From Fragilariopsis cylindrus CCMP1102 (taxonomy: Eukaryota; Bacillariophyta; Bacillariophyceae; Bacillariales; Bacillariaceae), in assembly GCA_900095095.1 (NCBI GenBank), contig FMBT01000292.1, positions 310,001 through 374,000 of the forward strand: a DNA stretch of 64,000 nt. Direction: 5' to 3'. The notes below the pieces were generated by a model. That model was not told the DNA's origin, ran no database searches, and worked only from the letters and a program-made list of their open reading frames with translations. Shown piece by piece: positions 52,273 through 61,695 of the stretch. The position numbers and the translations under genes are program-made. Every line of letters starts with the position of its first letter. The stretch's first letter is position 1.

Positions 52273-53385
52273 ATGTCGGGTGGTTACGCATCACGATTAT
52301 CGGATTACCCAAACAAGGGAGTGGTTGGTCTACCAGAAATTTATGATACACATAGAACTCTAACGGTAAAAATCAAACGTCTAACTGCGATAATCCAGTC
52401 CTCTACAAATATAGTTATTCTAACTGGTGCAGGAATCAGTACAGCTGCAAAGATTCCTGATTTTCGTGGACCGAATGGATTTTGGACAAAAGAAAAGTTA
52501 CAGCAGCAGCAACAGCAACATAGCAAATCAAAATCTTCAACTTTACGTTCCTCTTCACAGAAAAAACGGAAACGCTCGACCACTGGAAATTCAAATTCAA
52601 AAACAGAAACAAATACAAATTCAAATGATCCTTCATCGTCGTCGTCGTCGTCGTCATCATCGTCTTCGTCGTCGTCACCACCACTAGAAAGAAGAACACA
52701 GCAGCAGCAACAACAACACGACGACTTTACATTCGCAGAAGCACTTCCTACGTTGACACATCGTGCAATAACGAAACTTATACTGGATGGCAAAGTGAAA
52801 TATTGCGTCACACAAAATGTTGATGGATTACACCGCCGGTCGGGCTTATCAAGAAATTACCATTCGGCAGTACATGGTTGTGTTTTTACTGAAAAATGTG
52901 CAAGGTCGAATTGTGGTTGTGAATACTTTGGGGATGTTGAACTAGACGGATTGAGTTTTCAAAAGACAAAAAATAAATGTGAGGAATGCGTTGATGGGGG
53001 TGACCTACGTGATATTCTATTGGATTGGGAAGATCCGGTATTAGACATGGAAAGAGTCCAAGCTGAATGCGAACGGGCAGATTTGATTTTGTGCCTAGGT
53101 ACATCATTACGTATAGAACCAGTGGGAAGTCTTCCGCTTTTAGCTAAGAAATTTGTTATTATTAATCTTCAAGCAACACCATTCGATGAACAGGCTGCAA
53201 TTATTGTCCGAGCTAAAGTAGATGATGTTATGACGAGATTAATGTCTGCGCTGGGATATAAGCATAATTGGATGACGATGGAACCATCTCCCTGTATCGA
53301 ACGGAAGTGGAAGCCCACCGTTGACCAGAACATAGACTGGAACTATATGATGGATAACGAAGTCACGACAGAAAACAAAATTTAG
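52273..53385 (+). CDS. SIRT6: SIRT6-type sirtuin (NAD-dependent deacylase)
   Basis: Single exon, 370 residues. NAD-binding motif VILTGAGISTAAKIPDFRGP and GFWT (about 47-72), TQNVDGLHRRSG (about 180-191), catalytic His in AVHG (about 201), and zinc-binding Cys pairs (KCARSNCGC and CEECVDGGDLRD). LDWEDPV and LCLGTSLRIEPVGSLPLLAK place it with class IV sirtuins (SIRT6/7), closest to SIRT6; these act on histone acetyl marks, DNA repair and ADP-ribosylation in the nucleus. A low-complexity insertion (about 74-150) of Gln, Ser and Asn with a basic KKRKR patch, a possible nuclear signal, splits the cofactor region from the next helix. The N-terminus MSGGYASRLSDYPNKGVVGL is the SIRT6 start. All key residues are present. 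Confidence 0.93.
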   Translation: MSGGYASRLSDYPNKGVVGLPEIYDTHRTLTVKIKRLTAIIQSSTNIVILTGAGISTAAKIPDFRGPNGFWTKEKLQQQQQQHSKSKSSTLRSSSQKKRKRSTTGNSNSKTETNTNSNDPSSSSSSSSSSSSSSSPPLERRTQQQQQQHDDFTFAEALPTLTHRAITKLILDGKVKYCVTQNVDGLHRRSGLSRNYHSAVHGCVFTEKCARSNCGCEYFGDVELDGLSFQKTKNKCEECVDGGDLRDILLDWEDPVLDMERVQAECERADLILCLGTSLRIEPVGSLPLLAKKFVIINLQATPFDEQAAIIVRAKVDDVMTRLMSALGYKHNWMTMEPSPCIERKWKPTVDQNIDWNYMMDNEVTTENKI

Positions 53386-53799
53386 TTTCAGGTTTTTTCT
53401 CATATCATTATTTTATTGATCAGAGAAATTAAGTTCTTGAATTTTGGAACTGTACAAATGGTATATTTTAATTTAAAAGTAACATAATCTGGATTGCTTT
53501 CAAAAATTCGTTGTATACCAAGTTAGAATACCTATTATACGCACCTACAGCAAACGTTATTGATAGATATAATCATTATTATTGTACAGGAAGACGACGT
53601 AATAGAATTCATTATACTTTTGGGTAAATTGAGTTGGACCCATTTTCACGACTTACGACAAAATAGCTACGAAAAATAATAGTATCATAAAGTGCAGCAA
53701 TTTCATAAAACATTTCCCCTTTCACAAGTTGATCTGGCATTATGGTGATATTTTCTCTACCAATCAATCAGTAAATCAATCAATTGATATATGCATATA
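53386..53799. other. Intergenic, convergent 3' ends
   Basis: 414 bases, AT-rich, with CAATCAATCAGTAAATCAATCAATTG near 53760. No gene supported. Confidence 0.4.
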
Positions 53800-55450
53800 T
53801 TATTTCATAATCACTGATGTTGGAAATGGATCTCGTTTCGATAGGACCAATATTCGTTTACTATGTGATAAGTAGCCCCTTACAACGCCAATGAAAATCA
53901 AGTTGGCTAAGATACATTCAATTTCATCCAAATCAATTGGCATACCTAACCATTTGAAAACCTTACCGACATGGTTCAGGGACATTTGATGGCTGTCGAT
54001 TATCTTATGTACACGTTTGAATAGGTTACGATAACACACCGTCTTACATTTTTCTAGAAGTAGATATGTCCCTTGACGAATAAAAGTATCCTGATATCGG
54101 ACCAAACCATCTTGGAAGGTTCGAAGGTCACCCTTACGGATTCCTTCTACAATTGGTTTAAATTCTTCCAGTCCATATTTATCCAGGACTATTTTTTAAA
54201 TTTCATTCAGGTGATGTCGTGATAGATACAATAAGAATACAGATTATACTTCGTTAGATGAGATTTTTTTCTCTTTCAAATATATATAGGAAAGGCAAAT
54301 AAGTTGATCTTTGCATGATGCGATTACACTAACTTACGTAGGGTTGTAGGCAATCTTCCTCGATATAGTTTGATAGGGACGAGGTATTTCAAGATACGTC
54401 TTTTGTTCTTAATAGCATCTTTATGACAATGTTGAAGGGCATAATCCAAATGAGTTTCTGCACTTTCATGTTGATCTTCAAACATGTTCAATCGACCAAT
54501 ATAGTATCGATATGTAATCATTTCTGCCATAGTTCCCTTCTCGTGCAACTTTTTCGTTTCGACGGGACGTATCAAATTCTTGCACAATCTTAAAATGTTA
54601 AGTCGAAAGTACATGCTGAATAGTTCATTCACTTAATTTTTGAACGACGGTATATATTTTCCAGGTTGATTAAAAAAATGACGAGGATGCGACTGTAAGA
54701 GAACTTTTCGTGTCAACGAAATTTCGTGTCAACGAAAATAGTAACAAATACGATAGTTTAGACATTATCAATGAATCTAGTGGCCTTTTTTTTGAACTTA
54801 CCAATTGCTAACACACCTGCCTGTTTACTACCGTTACTGTCAAACGGAGCACCGGGGACGTATTGAACCCGATCATTGAAAGTTTTAGAGTACGATTCTT
54901 GCAAAATAGGGCTAGCTTTCTCTAATTTTGCATGATGATGACGTTGTTGAGATTTGCTATTCAAAGAGATCTGTTGATCGGCTATTACCGCCATATGATT
55001 GGTGTTCTTGCATATGACAATCAAGGCGGGGATCAACCAATTTCCATCACACGAACTTAGTAACCGATTAAAGGCAGAATGAACACGTGTTTGGGCTTCA
55101 AATGTTGCTTCTGCATTTCCCTGGTAAGACGCAGAAAAAAGAAGAAGAAGTGGTTTTTGAGGGTGTTGTTCACGATTTTTGCATCAAATATCTAGAGATA
55201 AAAGAAGTCCTACAGAAATACTTACAGCTTCTGCAGCTCCAGTTGCATCCAATAAAGATGTCAGGAGACCTCCACAGTCGTTGTCTCCTACAATAAGAGA
55301 CTGTAAATTGTGTTTACGTGGTTCAGGTAAGTTTCTACCATCTGTTGACAGAACGATTGGTGGTAGTTTAAAGCAAGAAGCAATTCGTTGTGCATCTTGG
55401 CCGATTAAGGCATTTTCAAGCGCTTGTTTCTTTGCTCGAATATTCACCAT
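53800..55450 (-). CDS. PCID2: PCID2/Thp1-like TREX-2 mRNA export subunit, 4 exons
   Basis: PCI-domain partner of GANP/Sac3 in TREX-2, linking transcription to mRNA export at nuclear pores. Exons 55226-55450, 54802-55120, 54338-54631 and 53800-54188 join in frame at GT-AG introns (105, 170 and 149 bases) to 408 residues, against 399 in human. Landmarks: NELFSMYFRLNILRLCKNLI, TYRYYIGRLNMFEDQHESAE with THLDYALQHCHKDAIKNKRR, YLVPIKLYRGRLPTTL, then, across the last junction, LLDKYGLEEFKPIVEGIRKG, GTYLLLEKCKTVCYRNLFKR and DEIECILANLIFIGVVRGYL. The PCI winged helix is complete. An N-terminal extension (about 130 residues) is Ser/Lys-rich. The start ATG 55450 is the only in-frame one nearby. It is divergent from the OB-fold gene. 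Confidence 0.93.
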
Positions 55451-55757
55451 GGTGAGGGATACAGTGTACAGTTGATTGAAGCTAGCTAGTAGTAGAGGTG
55501 TATTCACGTTACATCATCGTCAATTGACAGTACTGTAGTTTATTGTAGTTATATTACTAGTGTTAGTTTGAGGGGCAATTTGAAAAGGGGGCGGGCCGGG
55601 GTGAATTCAATTAAATTTTCAATAAATTTAAATTTTAAATTAATAAAAATTGATCAATTCAACAATGACAAGGAAGGGAAATATCATCTTCATAGTATAG
55701 TAGTACCACAAGACAACTTTATCTTGCGTAGAAGCAGTCAGGACAAAGAAAAATATA
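55451..55757. promoter_or_regulatory. Shared upstream region, PCID2 and OB-fold genes
   Basis: 307 bases between divergent starts. A plus-strand frame at 55568 overlaps the next gene out of phase and is not supported. Rich in AATTTAAATTT-type sequence near 55610-55645. Confidence 0.35.
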
Positions 55758-56708
55758 ATGTCATTCTCTACAAAATATTGCTGGGTTGCCAATCTCAAAA
55801 AGGGAACATTCCTGGCAAATTCAAGAGAATCGGTACGAGTAATGGGTGTTCTTACTGCAGTGGCAGAAATTCCCGACGACGATCAAGCATTGTTAGCACC
55901 GTTGATGATGCGGCCACGATGTCGTCACAATAATATGAGTAGTACCAACCACGATATTAAATCGACAAAAAGAAGCCCTCTGACTAGTAGTGTTAGTAGT
56001 GAAACCACGAACGATGATAGATTTCTATCTGTAACGATGGACGATGGAACAGATTCAATCAACTTTTGGGCTCCAGAACGAATGGTCAAGTCACCATCGC
56101 TGACTCTAGAAATTGGAAAGACATATGATTGTATGATAAAATTACGTCAAAGCTCTTCAGCGAAAAAATGGTTCGCTGAGACCTTAATCCTGATTCGTAG
56201 TCCTATCGATGAACAATGTCGGTGGATGGAACTAAGTCACCACGACCAGCAGTCTCGATCACAGTCGTCGAAATTACAATATTCAAATCTTAGTCACAAA
56301 TTAGGATTTCCTGTACGTAGACGAAATGCGACGGAGATACATCGATTGATCCGACTTCATGCTCAATCCCAGCAGCATCGTCAACATCAACAGAAACAAC
56401 ATCAGCATCAGCTAAAGAGATCAAACCAAAGTAAACAAAAACGAAACGTATACCCAAGGTGGAAACAGAACCAACAACGTCAGTCATTGCAACAACACAG
56501 CAGTAATAACAACAATTCTGATACAAGCAAAAAATATCCATCACCGAAATCTTCACCACCACCGACACAACATCTCGAAGGTATTTTACTTGAAGACTTG
56601 GCTACAGTATTACAGAAACCTCAACGTGAAATCCAAGAAATGACTGAAGAGTTGCAACTCGATGGTAAGATTTATCAAAATGAGCGTGGGGAATATCTTC
56701 CAATATAA
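55758..56708 (+). CDS. OB-fold and winged-helix protein, candidate STN1 or RPA2-like
   Basis: Single exon, 316 residues. Residues 5-150 look like an OB fold: VRVMGVLTAVAEIPDDD opens it, FLSVTMDDGTDSINFWAPE is the DDGT strand typical of RPA2 and STN1, and WFAETLILIRSPIDEQCRW with MELSH resembles the STN1 end, where a similar R-x-P-x-x-x-Q-x-R-M-x-EL pattern occurs. A Gln/His/Lys/Asn low-complexity linker follows. The last 45 residues (LEGILLEDLATVLQKPQREI, LQLDGKIYQNERGEYLPI) fit a winged helix as in RPA2 or STN1. If STN1, it would work with TEN1 and CTC1 at telomere ends and lagging-strand replication. The assignment is from motif memory and needs profile searches. Start ATG 55758 is the first in frame. 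Confidence 0.55.
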   Translation: MSFSTKYCWVANLKKGTFLANSRESVRVMGVLTAVAEIPDDDQALLAPLMMRPRCRHNNMSSTNHDIKSTKRSPLTSSVSSETTNDDRFLSVTMDDGTDSINFWAPERMVKSPSLTLEIGKTYDCMIKLRQSSSAKKWFAETLILIRSPIDEQCRWMELSHHDQQSRSQSSKLQYSNLSHKLGFPVRRRNATEIHRLIRLHAQSQQHRQHQQKQHQHQLKRSNQSKQKRNVYPRWKQNQQRQSLQQHSSNNNNSDTSKKYPSPKSSPPPTQHLEGILLEDLATVLQKPQREIQEMTEELQLDGKIYQNERGEYLPI

Positions 56709-56891
56709 AAAGAAGGAATTGCTAATAGCAATACAAGCAATACACCATATGCAATTTTTATGTAGGAAATATATATATACTTGAAGTATATATATAATGC
56801 TCATGAAATTATGCGAGAAGGATGAATACTTTCAAAACGCATACTATGTTATAGTATCTATCATTTCTCGTTTTATCGATCATTTTCTTCT

Positions 56892-58670
56892 CTATTCAGT
56901 CATAAAATTATCATCCCCCGTACTACTGTTACGAAGCCAACCTACAAGGGGGCTTCGATCTTCTGTAAGGATTCTATCTTTTAGTGCAATCCAATCACGG
57001 CAAGCAGTTTCTTCTTTGATTTGATGATAAGTTTTTCCTAGTGATTCTGTTTTAGAGGTTGAAGCAACGGGTGGATTTTTTTCCTTCCTTCCATCTGTAG
57101 TTACAGAATATTCACCGCCTCCATCAAGTTTTGATTCACTTGCTGAGCTTTCTAGAAAAAAATCTTGTATTATTTTTGCTCGACACAACCGAGAAGCAAG
57201 CATTTCATTATCTTCAGGTGTTTTGGGCTTTTTCCCATGTATTATACCACGCGCACCCACTAAGACTTCTATGTCTTCGTTTTGATTCCAATTGATAGCC
57301 ATACCACAAGGTGAAACCTTTGAATTATTGATTGTATCCTTCATCTCCATGCCACCTATTTCTTTGTTGTCATTACCACATAAGTGTTTGCGCTTTTCTC
57401 CTGACAACTTCGTTTTGGGACGAGCGAATACTGCTGCTTTTCCAGAAACAAATATCTCAGAAACAATGTGGACAGTAGGAATCGACGGTACCCACGATGG
57501 AAGTTTTTCTTGCTGATATTTTGCGCTCATACACTCTCCCAAGCATCGAACACGGAAAGGAATTGCTCTTTTTAATGCTGTCAGTTGCTGTTGCCATTGT
57601 TCACCATTGTTGTCGTGTTGTTCGAGTCGAGAATCTCGACTTACAACTACACTCGTCAAGGGAATGATTGGCGGACTTAAGAATCTTGTAAGCAGTGCTC
57701 CTTGTAAGCCCAGGATACTCCAAGAAACAATTTTATCGCTACAAGAATGTGAATGACTTCGCATATGAGCTGGTATATTCGACCTGCCTGATTTCGTCCT
57801 TAATTTTCCAAGAACTTGGATTTCTTCACGAGCCACTACAGCAATTGAAGGTCCAGTAGTGGCATTTTCTTCGCCACTAGCATTATTATGATTACTGTTA
57901 TCAACTATGCATGCGCTGTTATTCTTTATTACAGGAAGCAGTTGATGGTTCCCTCCACAATCCGTAGCGTCAACTCTTGTTGCCTCAGAGACTATAACTT
58001 TTGCTCCTGTAAACAATAACTTGTTGCTATTTGTTATGACGTCATCGACAGCATAGATAGAGGCATCTCCACAAGGGGAATCGCTAACGTATAAATGTAT
58101 TTCAAGATTGGGATCTAATTGATATTTCTGTTGTTGCCTTTGTTTCGGCGGTGTTGCCTCATTCGTTCCAGCAGTGCACATTTGACTACTTCTTATCAAT
58201 AAATTCGGAGAATTTTCCATATAATTCACGGTATTGGTCTTCTTCTTTTTTTGTTTTTCGTTAAACTTCGCTTCTGTTCCAATATTGATATCTCTCCTCT
58301 CCTTTTTTGCAATTTCAGATAAAATTACTCGCATCAATCCACGTCGTGCCAGCACTTCGGCGTGGGAGTCATGTAATATGCATCCCTTGTGTCGCTTAGC
58401 GGTACACTTAGTTCCCGTTGCAGAACTTACAACCCATACAAGGCCATCAACACGATGAAACGCAACAATGGCAGCAAAGACAGTCCATTCTTCATTTGAT
58501 TTTGGTTTTCCCTTCTTTTTCGTCAATTGTGTGTTATAATGTTTTAAAGCACATGATGCGATTCGATCCGATAGCAGAGACGACGATGCTGATGACGCAA
58601 TTGTACTGCCATTATTACCTGTCGGAGATTGAGTACCTAGAAAAGGACATCGCGGTGCCTGTGTCTCCAT
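56892..58670 (-). CDS. ADAT1: tRNA-specific adenosine deaminase 1 (ADAR-type)
   Basis: Deaminates A37 to inosine in tRNA-Ala of eukaryotes (Tad1/ADAT1). Single exon, 592 residues. The zinc-deaminase site is complete: HDSHAEVLARRGL (His 103, catalytic Glu 105), SDSPCGDASIY (Cys 200) and SHSCSDKIVSWSILGLQGAL (Cys 310). WTVFAAIVAF precedes it, as in the ADAR deaminase domain, and LVGARGIIHG-KPK and RLCRAKIIQDF in the C-terminal half are typical of Tad1. No double-stranded RNA binding domain, which separates it from ADARs. Longer than yeast Tad1 (400), with low-complexity insertions between the zinc ligands (about 120-185, 235-290). The start ATG is the first in frame. It is convergent with the OB-fold gene, 183 bases apart. 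Confidence 0.93.
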   Translation of the reverse strand: METQAPRCPFLGTQSPTGNNGSTIASSASSSLLSDRIASCALKHYNTQLTKKKGKPKSNEEWTVFAAIVAFHRVDGLVWVVSSATGTKCTAKRHKGCILHDSHAEVLARRGLMRVILSEIAKKERRDINIGTEAKFNEKQKKKKTNTVNYMENSPNLLIRSSQMCTAGTNEATPPKQRQQQKYQLDPNLEIHLYVSDSPCGDASIYAVDDVITNSNKLLFTGAKVIVSEATRVDATDCGGNHQLLPVIKNNSACIVDNSNHNNASGEENATTGPSIAVVAREEIQVLGKLRTKSGRSNIPAHMRSHSHSCSDKIVSWSILGLQGALLTRFLSPPIIPLTSVVVSRDSRLEQHDNNGEQWQQQLTALKRAIPFRVRCLGECMSAKYQQEKLPSWVPSIPTVHIVSEIFVSGKAAVFARPKTKLSGEKRKHLCGNDNKEIGGMEMKDTINNSKVSPCGMAINWNQNEDIEVLVGARGIIHGKKPKTPEDNEMLASRLCRAKIIQDFFLESSASESKLDGGGEYSVTTDGRKEKNPPVASTSKTESLGKTYHQIKEETACRDWIALKDRILTEDRSPLVGWLRNSSTGDDNFMTE

Positions 58671-60421
58671 CCCACACCATCCACCTTTTCGACTTCGAAT
58701 GGCATATGATAGCTTCGAAGAGTGCGCAATTGTGCATTATTATGAATTACGAATTACAGTAAAGTTCAAAGTTACATCAACCAAAAACCATTTTTAAATT
58801 TTTAACATGTACGATTTTATCATTCACTAGTAACTCGTGTCTTATTCCCACACCTACACACACATTTCAACTTTAAACGTTCAGAATAGAATAATCCAAA
58901 CTATTGATTTAGACTGTGATACACTGAGATAAGAGGGTATATCTGCAAGTGGGGACAGACACATAGAGTATGATTATACGTGCTACTGGTATTTGCATCG
59001 AATGTGAATGATCAATATAAGCTGTGTACAGTGGGTTTTCATCTTCCCCTAGAAACGAAACATCAGTGTGCTCATAGTTTGCGCAGAGAGCCACTGTAGT
59101 TTTTTCATCATTGGTTGCTGTATCATCGTGCAGATAATGATCTTACTACCAGTTGACTGTAGTACAATAAGGTCAATCACTACGGCATGTTAAGTTCTTT
59201 GCGTTGGTTGACTTGCATTTGTTATAAATACACACGTACACATAAATACATACAATCCAAACTCAATAAAATGACAATGTAACAGGAGCATTACCATCTG
59301 GAAATATGTTGTCACAGTACCATATCATTGGAGGTAGCCCTGAGCTCTGAGTACTTATATATAAAATTTATCTAATAGATGGAGTATAGTACTTACTTGA
59401 TACATTGTACAACATGTTGTGTACAATACAGTGCAACTAAAAATAAATAATGTTAAATGTAGCAAATTTCTTGGTCGAATTTTTATCCATCTAAAATATT
59501 ATTATGTAAACACGATCGATAACGTGCGCGCATCACCTGTTAATATTTTCTATGCATGCGTGCAATTACCCGAAGAAATAATGGTGTGTCAACGTATTCA
59601 ATTAATTAGTGAGAAAAAAATGCGTAAATTCTAATACATACTTCCTCCGTGCACCCTAAACTTCAAGCGCTCTATCGCCTGGAATTATTGGATTATAAAA
59701 GCGCTTTAAACCCTTAAAACATTCGTAAAATCATCGCTTATTTTTATTTTTTTCGTACATTTCGCATTTTGTAGGTAGGATTTAAGGGTTAAAATTGCTA
59801 TTACAAGCGCTAAATTTTCTGAGGAGAGCGTGCGTGAAGTTAGGAGTGAACGGAGGCAGAAACTTAGGGCTATGTCTTGTAGCGGTTCGCATGCAGTATT
59901 CAAAAATGTAACGCGTTGAAATCGTGATTTAGCTTCGCCTCAATTTTTTCTTGTTTCACAAAAAATGTACATACAGTACGGTATCTATCTTCGTTAGCAC
60001 ACCTATTGTGATCACAAGTAGAATACATTGTACCTTCCTATTTGTAAAATTAAGTATCTCTAATAAGTGTTACATTAGTTGCTCTAGTAGTTCCCTCTTC
60101 AAGATAAGGTAAGAGGGATAAATTGATTGTCGTCGTTAAAGAATACTGTCTATCGTACTGTCGGGACAAACGAAAATCTTTTCGGGGGTGAACGGGAAAC
60201 GGTGTATTTCGTAGACTAAAGAAATAATACCTCTCAAAATGTCAAGAGCACTATTTTTAACTTTACCGTATACTCCTTTCGGGCCTAAAAAGAGATCAAC
60301 GAACACTTTGTACTTTTTTTAAGTAGGCATTCGTACGAACGAACGAACGAACGAACTCACCCATACTTTATTTCTTGACGTCTTATCTTATCTCCAAAAA
60401 GAAAAGGAAAGAATATCGAAA
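58671..60421. other. Intergenic, 1.75 kb
   Basis: No supported gene. Short ATG frames (59419-59634 on plus, 58909-59094 and 59706-59903 on minus) are AT-biased and look random. It holds an imperfect inverted repeat (arms 59700-59720 and about 59778-59812) and an ACGA microsatellite at about 60335-60355 close to the next gene. No tRNA recognised. Confidence 0.4.
60335..60355. repeat. ACGA tetranucleotide repeat
   Basis: About five units (ACGAACGAACGA), 67-87 bases before the small membrane protein start. Confidence 0.75.
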
Positions 60422-60667
60422 ATGGACAGCCTTCCCCCCAACGATCCAAACCGGAACAACAACAACAACAACAACCACGGCAGCGGACGTCAAGCTCCCA
60501 AGGAACAGCCACACGACGGGAGTAGACGAAACAGCGGCGGCAATAACGGACAACAGGATGGACAACCTATGAATATTATTGGAGATCTAGATGAGGCTCC
60601 AGCTGTTGTTATGATGTTTTTGGTCGGTATGGCAGCTTGGTTTTTGAGGGAACAATGTGTCTGTTAA
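60422..60667 (+). CDS. Small protein with a C-terminal hydrophobic segment, 81 residues
   Basis: ATG at 60422 gives a short protein: a Pro/Asn-rich start with an Asn run, a hydrophilic Gly/Gln-rich middle (to about 47), then NIIGDLDEAPAVVMMFLVGM and AAWFLREQCVC. Residues about 59-75 could be a tail-anchor helix, with Cys residues at the very end. The mix of disordered part and compact conserved-looking end argues for a real gene although short. No family recognised. An intron or a further exon cannot be excluded, and the antisense frame (60383-60565) is a shadow of the Asn/Thr repeats. Confidence 0.5.
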   Translation: MDSLPPNDPNRNNNNNNNHGSGRQAPKEQPHDGSRRNSGGNNGQQDGQPMNIIGDLDEAPAVVMMFLVGMAAWFLREQCVC

Positions 60668-61695
60668 ATTTGATACGGAGTACAAAACGGCATACATGGC
60701 GACAACTATTGATCGCATACAAACGAAGAAGAAGCATTTACACAGTGAAGAAATGTATTATATTATTGTGAATGGGCAATGGATAAGAATTGATTGAAAC
60801 GACTCATTTCAGTAATTTAGACGGATCATGTCTTGTATTTATCTATCGCAAAGAGTACAATACAATAGAATTAGATAGCTTTCATTATTCTTAATAAAAA
60901 AACTTTAAAAAAAACTCATCTTCGAAGAAAAGATGCTTCGCTTAATATAGAGATCAATTGATTCTGTTAGTACATCTGCTACTTAATTTTCGGCACCAAA
61001 CAAACAATGTCTCTAGTCTTGAGACAGAAAAAGAAACATCTGTTGTTATCCCATCACTCAATCACCTATGTTGCTTCTGCAAGAGTGTTTGAATTTCTTT
61101 CTATGCTAGAGGCTAGCCAACAATCTCCAATTATCGATAACGTCTCTGCCTAACAAAATCTTTGAGGTCGACTCTGGTAGACTATATCCTTCATTATTTT
61201 CTTTATTTTTTCTCAATCTCGTGGCACTTTTTGATATATTATACTACAAGAATAACTTTATATAGTGCAGGAGGTCACGATTTTATACCTCTATGATTGT
61301 TTCTAGTTGACAAAGAAATGGAAATAGATACAGAGTCACCCAATTTACTGGTTGGATATCATTTTTATACAAAAACAAGATCGTATACAGCAATATTTGA
61401 GTGTACCTCACATGAACAAAATTTGAACTGCAGTCCAACTAGCTAGCATTCGCAGCTACATTATTTCCACATAATTTTCTTTTAGATCAAGATAAGACAT
61501 TTTAATTTTCATTCTTGCTACTAGTAGTTTGATTCAAAAATAGTCCGACAAAAAAAAGCATAGTGTGTTGCATAGACTATATACTGTAGCAACATCGAAA
61601 CAGTCTTAAATATAGACGACCAGAAAACATCCCCAAACAAAACAGAGAAACATGTATAAGTACACATAAACACATACAGATAGCGATAAATAAAT
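60668..61695. other. Intergenic, 1.03 kb, convergent 3' ends
   Basis: AT-rich; no ORF or structured RNA recognised. A minus frame at 61521-61793 overlaps the end of the next gene out of phase and is not supported. Confidence 0.4.

Noticed and set aside
55568-55933. 121-codon frame overlapping the OB-fold gene start
   Set aside because: Out of phase with the OB-fold frame, which has clear domain motifs; this one has none.
59419-59634. 71-codon plus-strand frame
   Set aside because: Lys/Ile/Asn/Tyr composition expected from AT-rich random sequence; no start context or domain.
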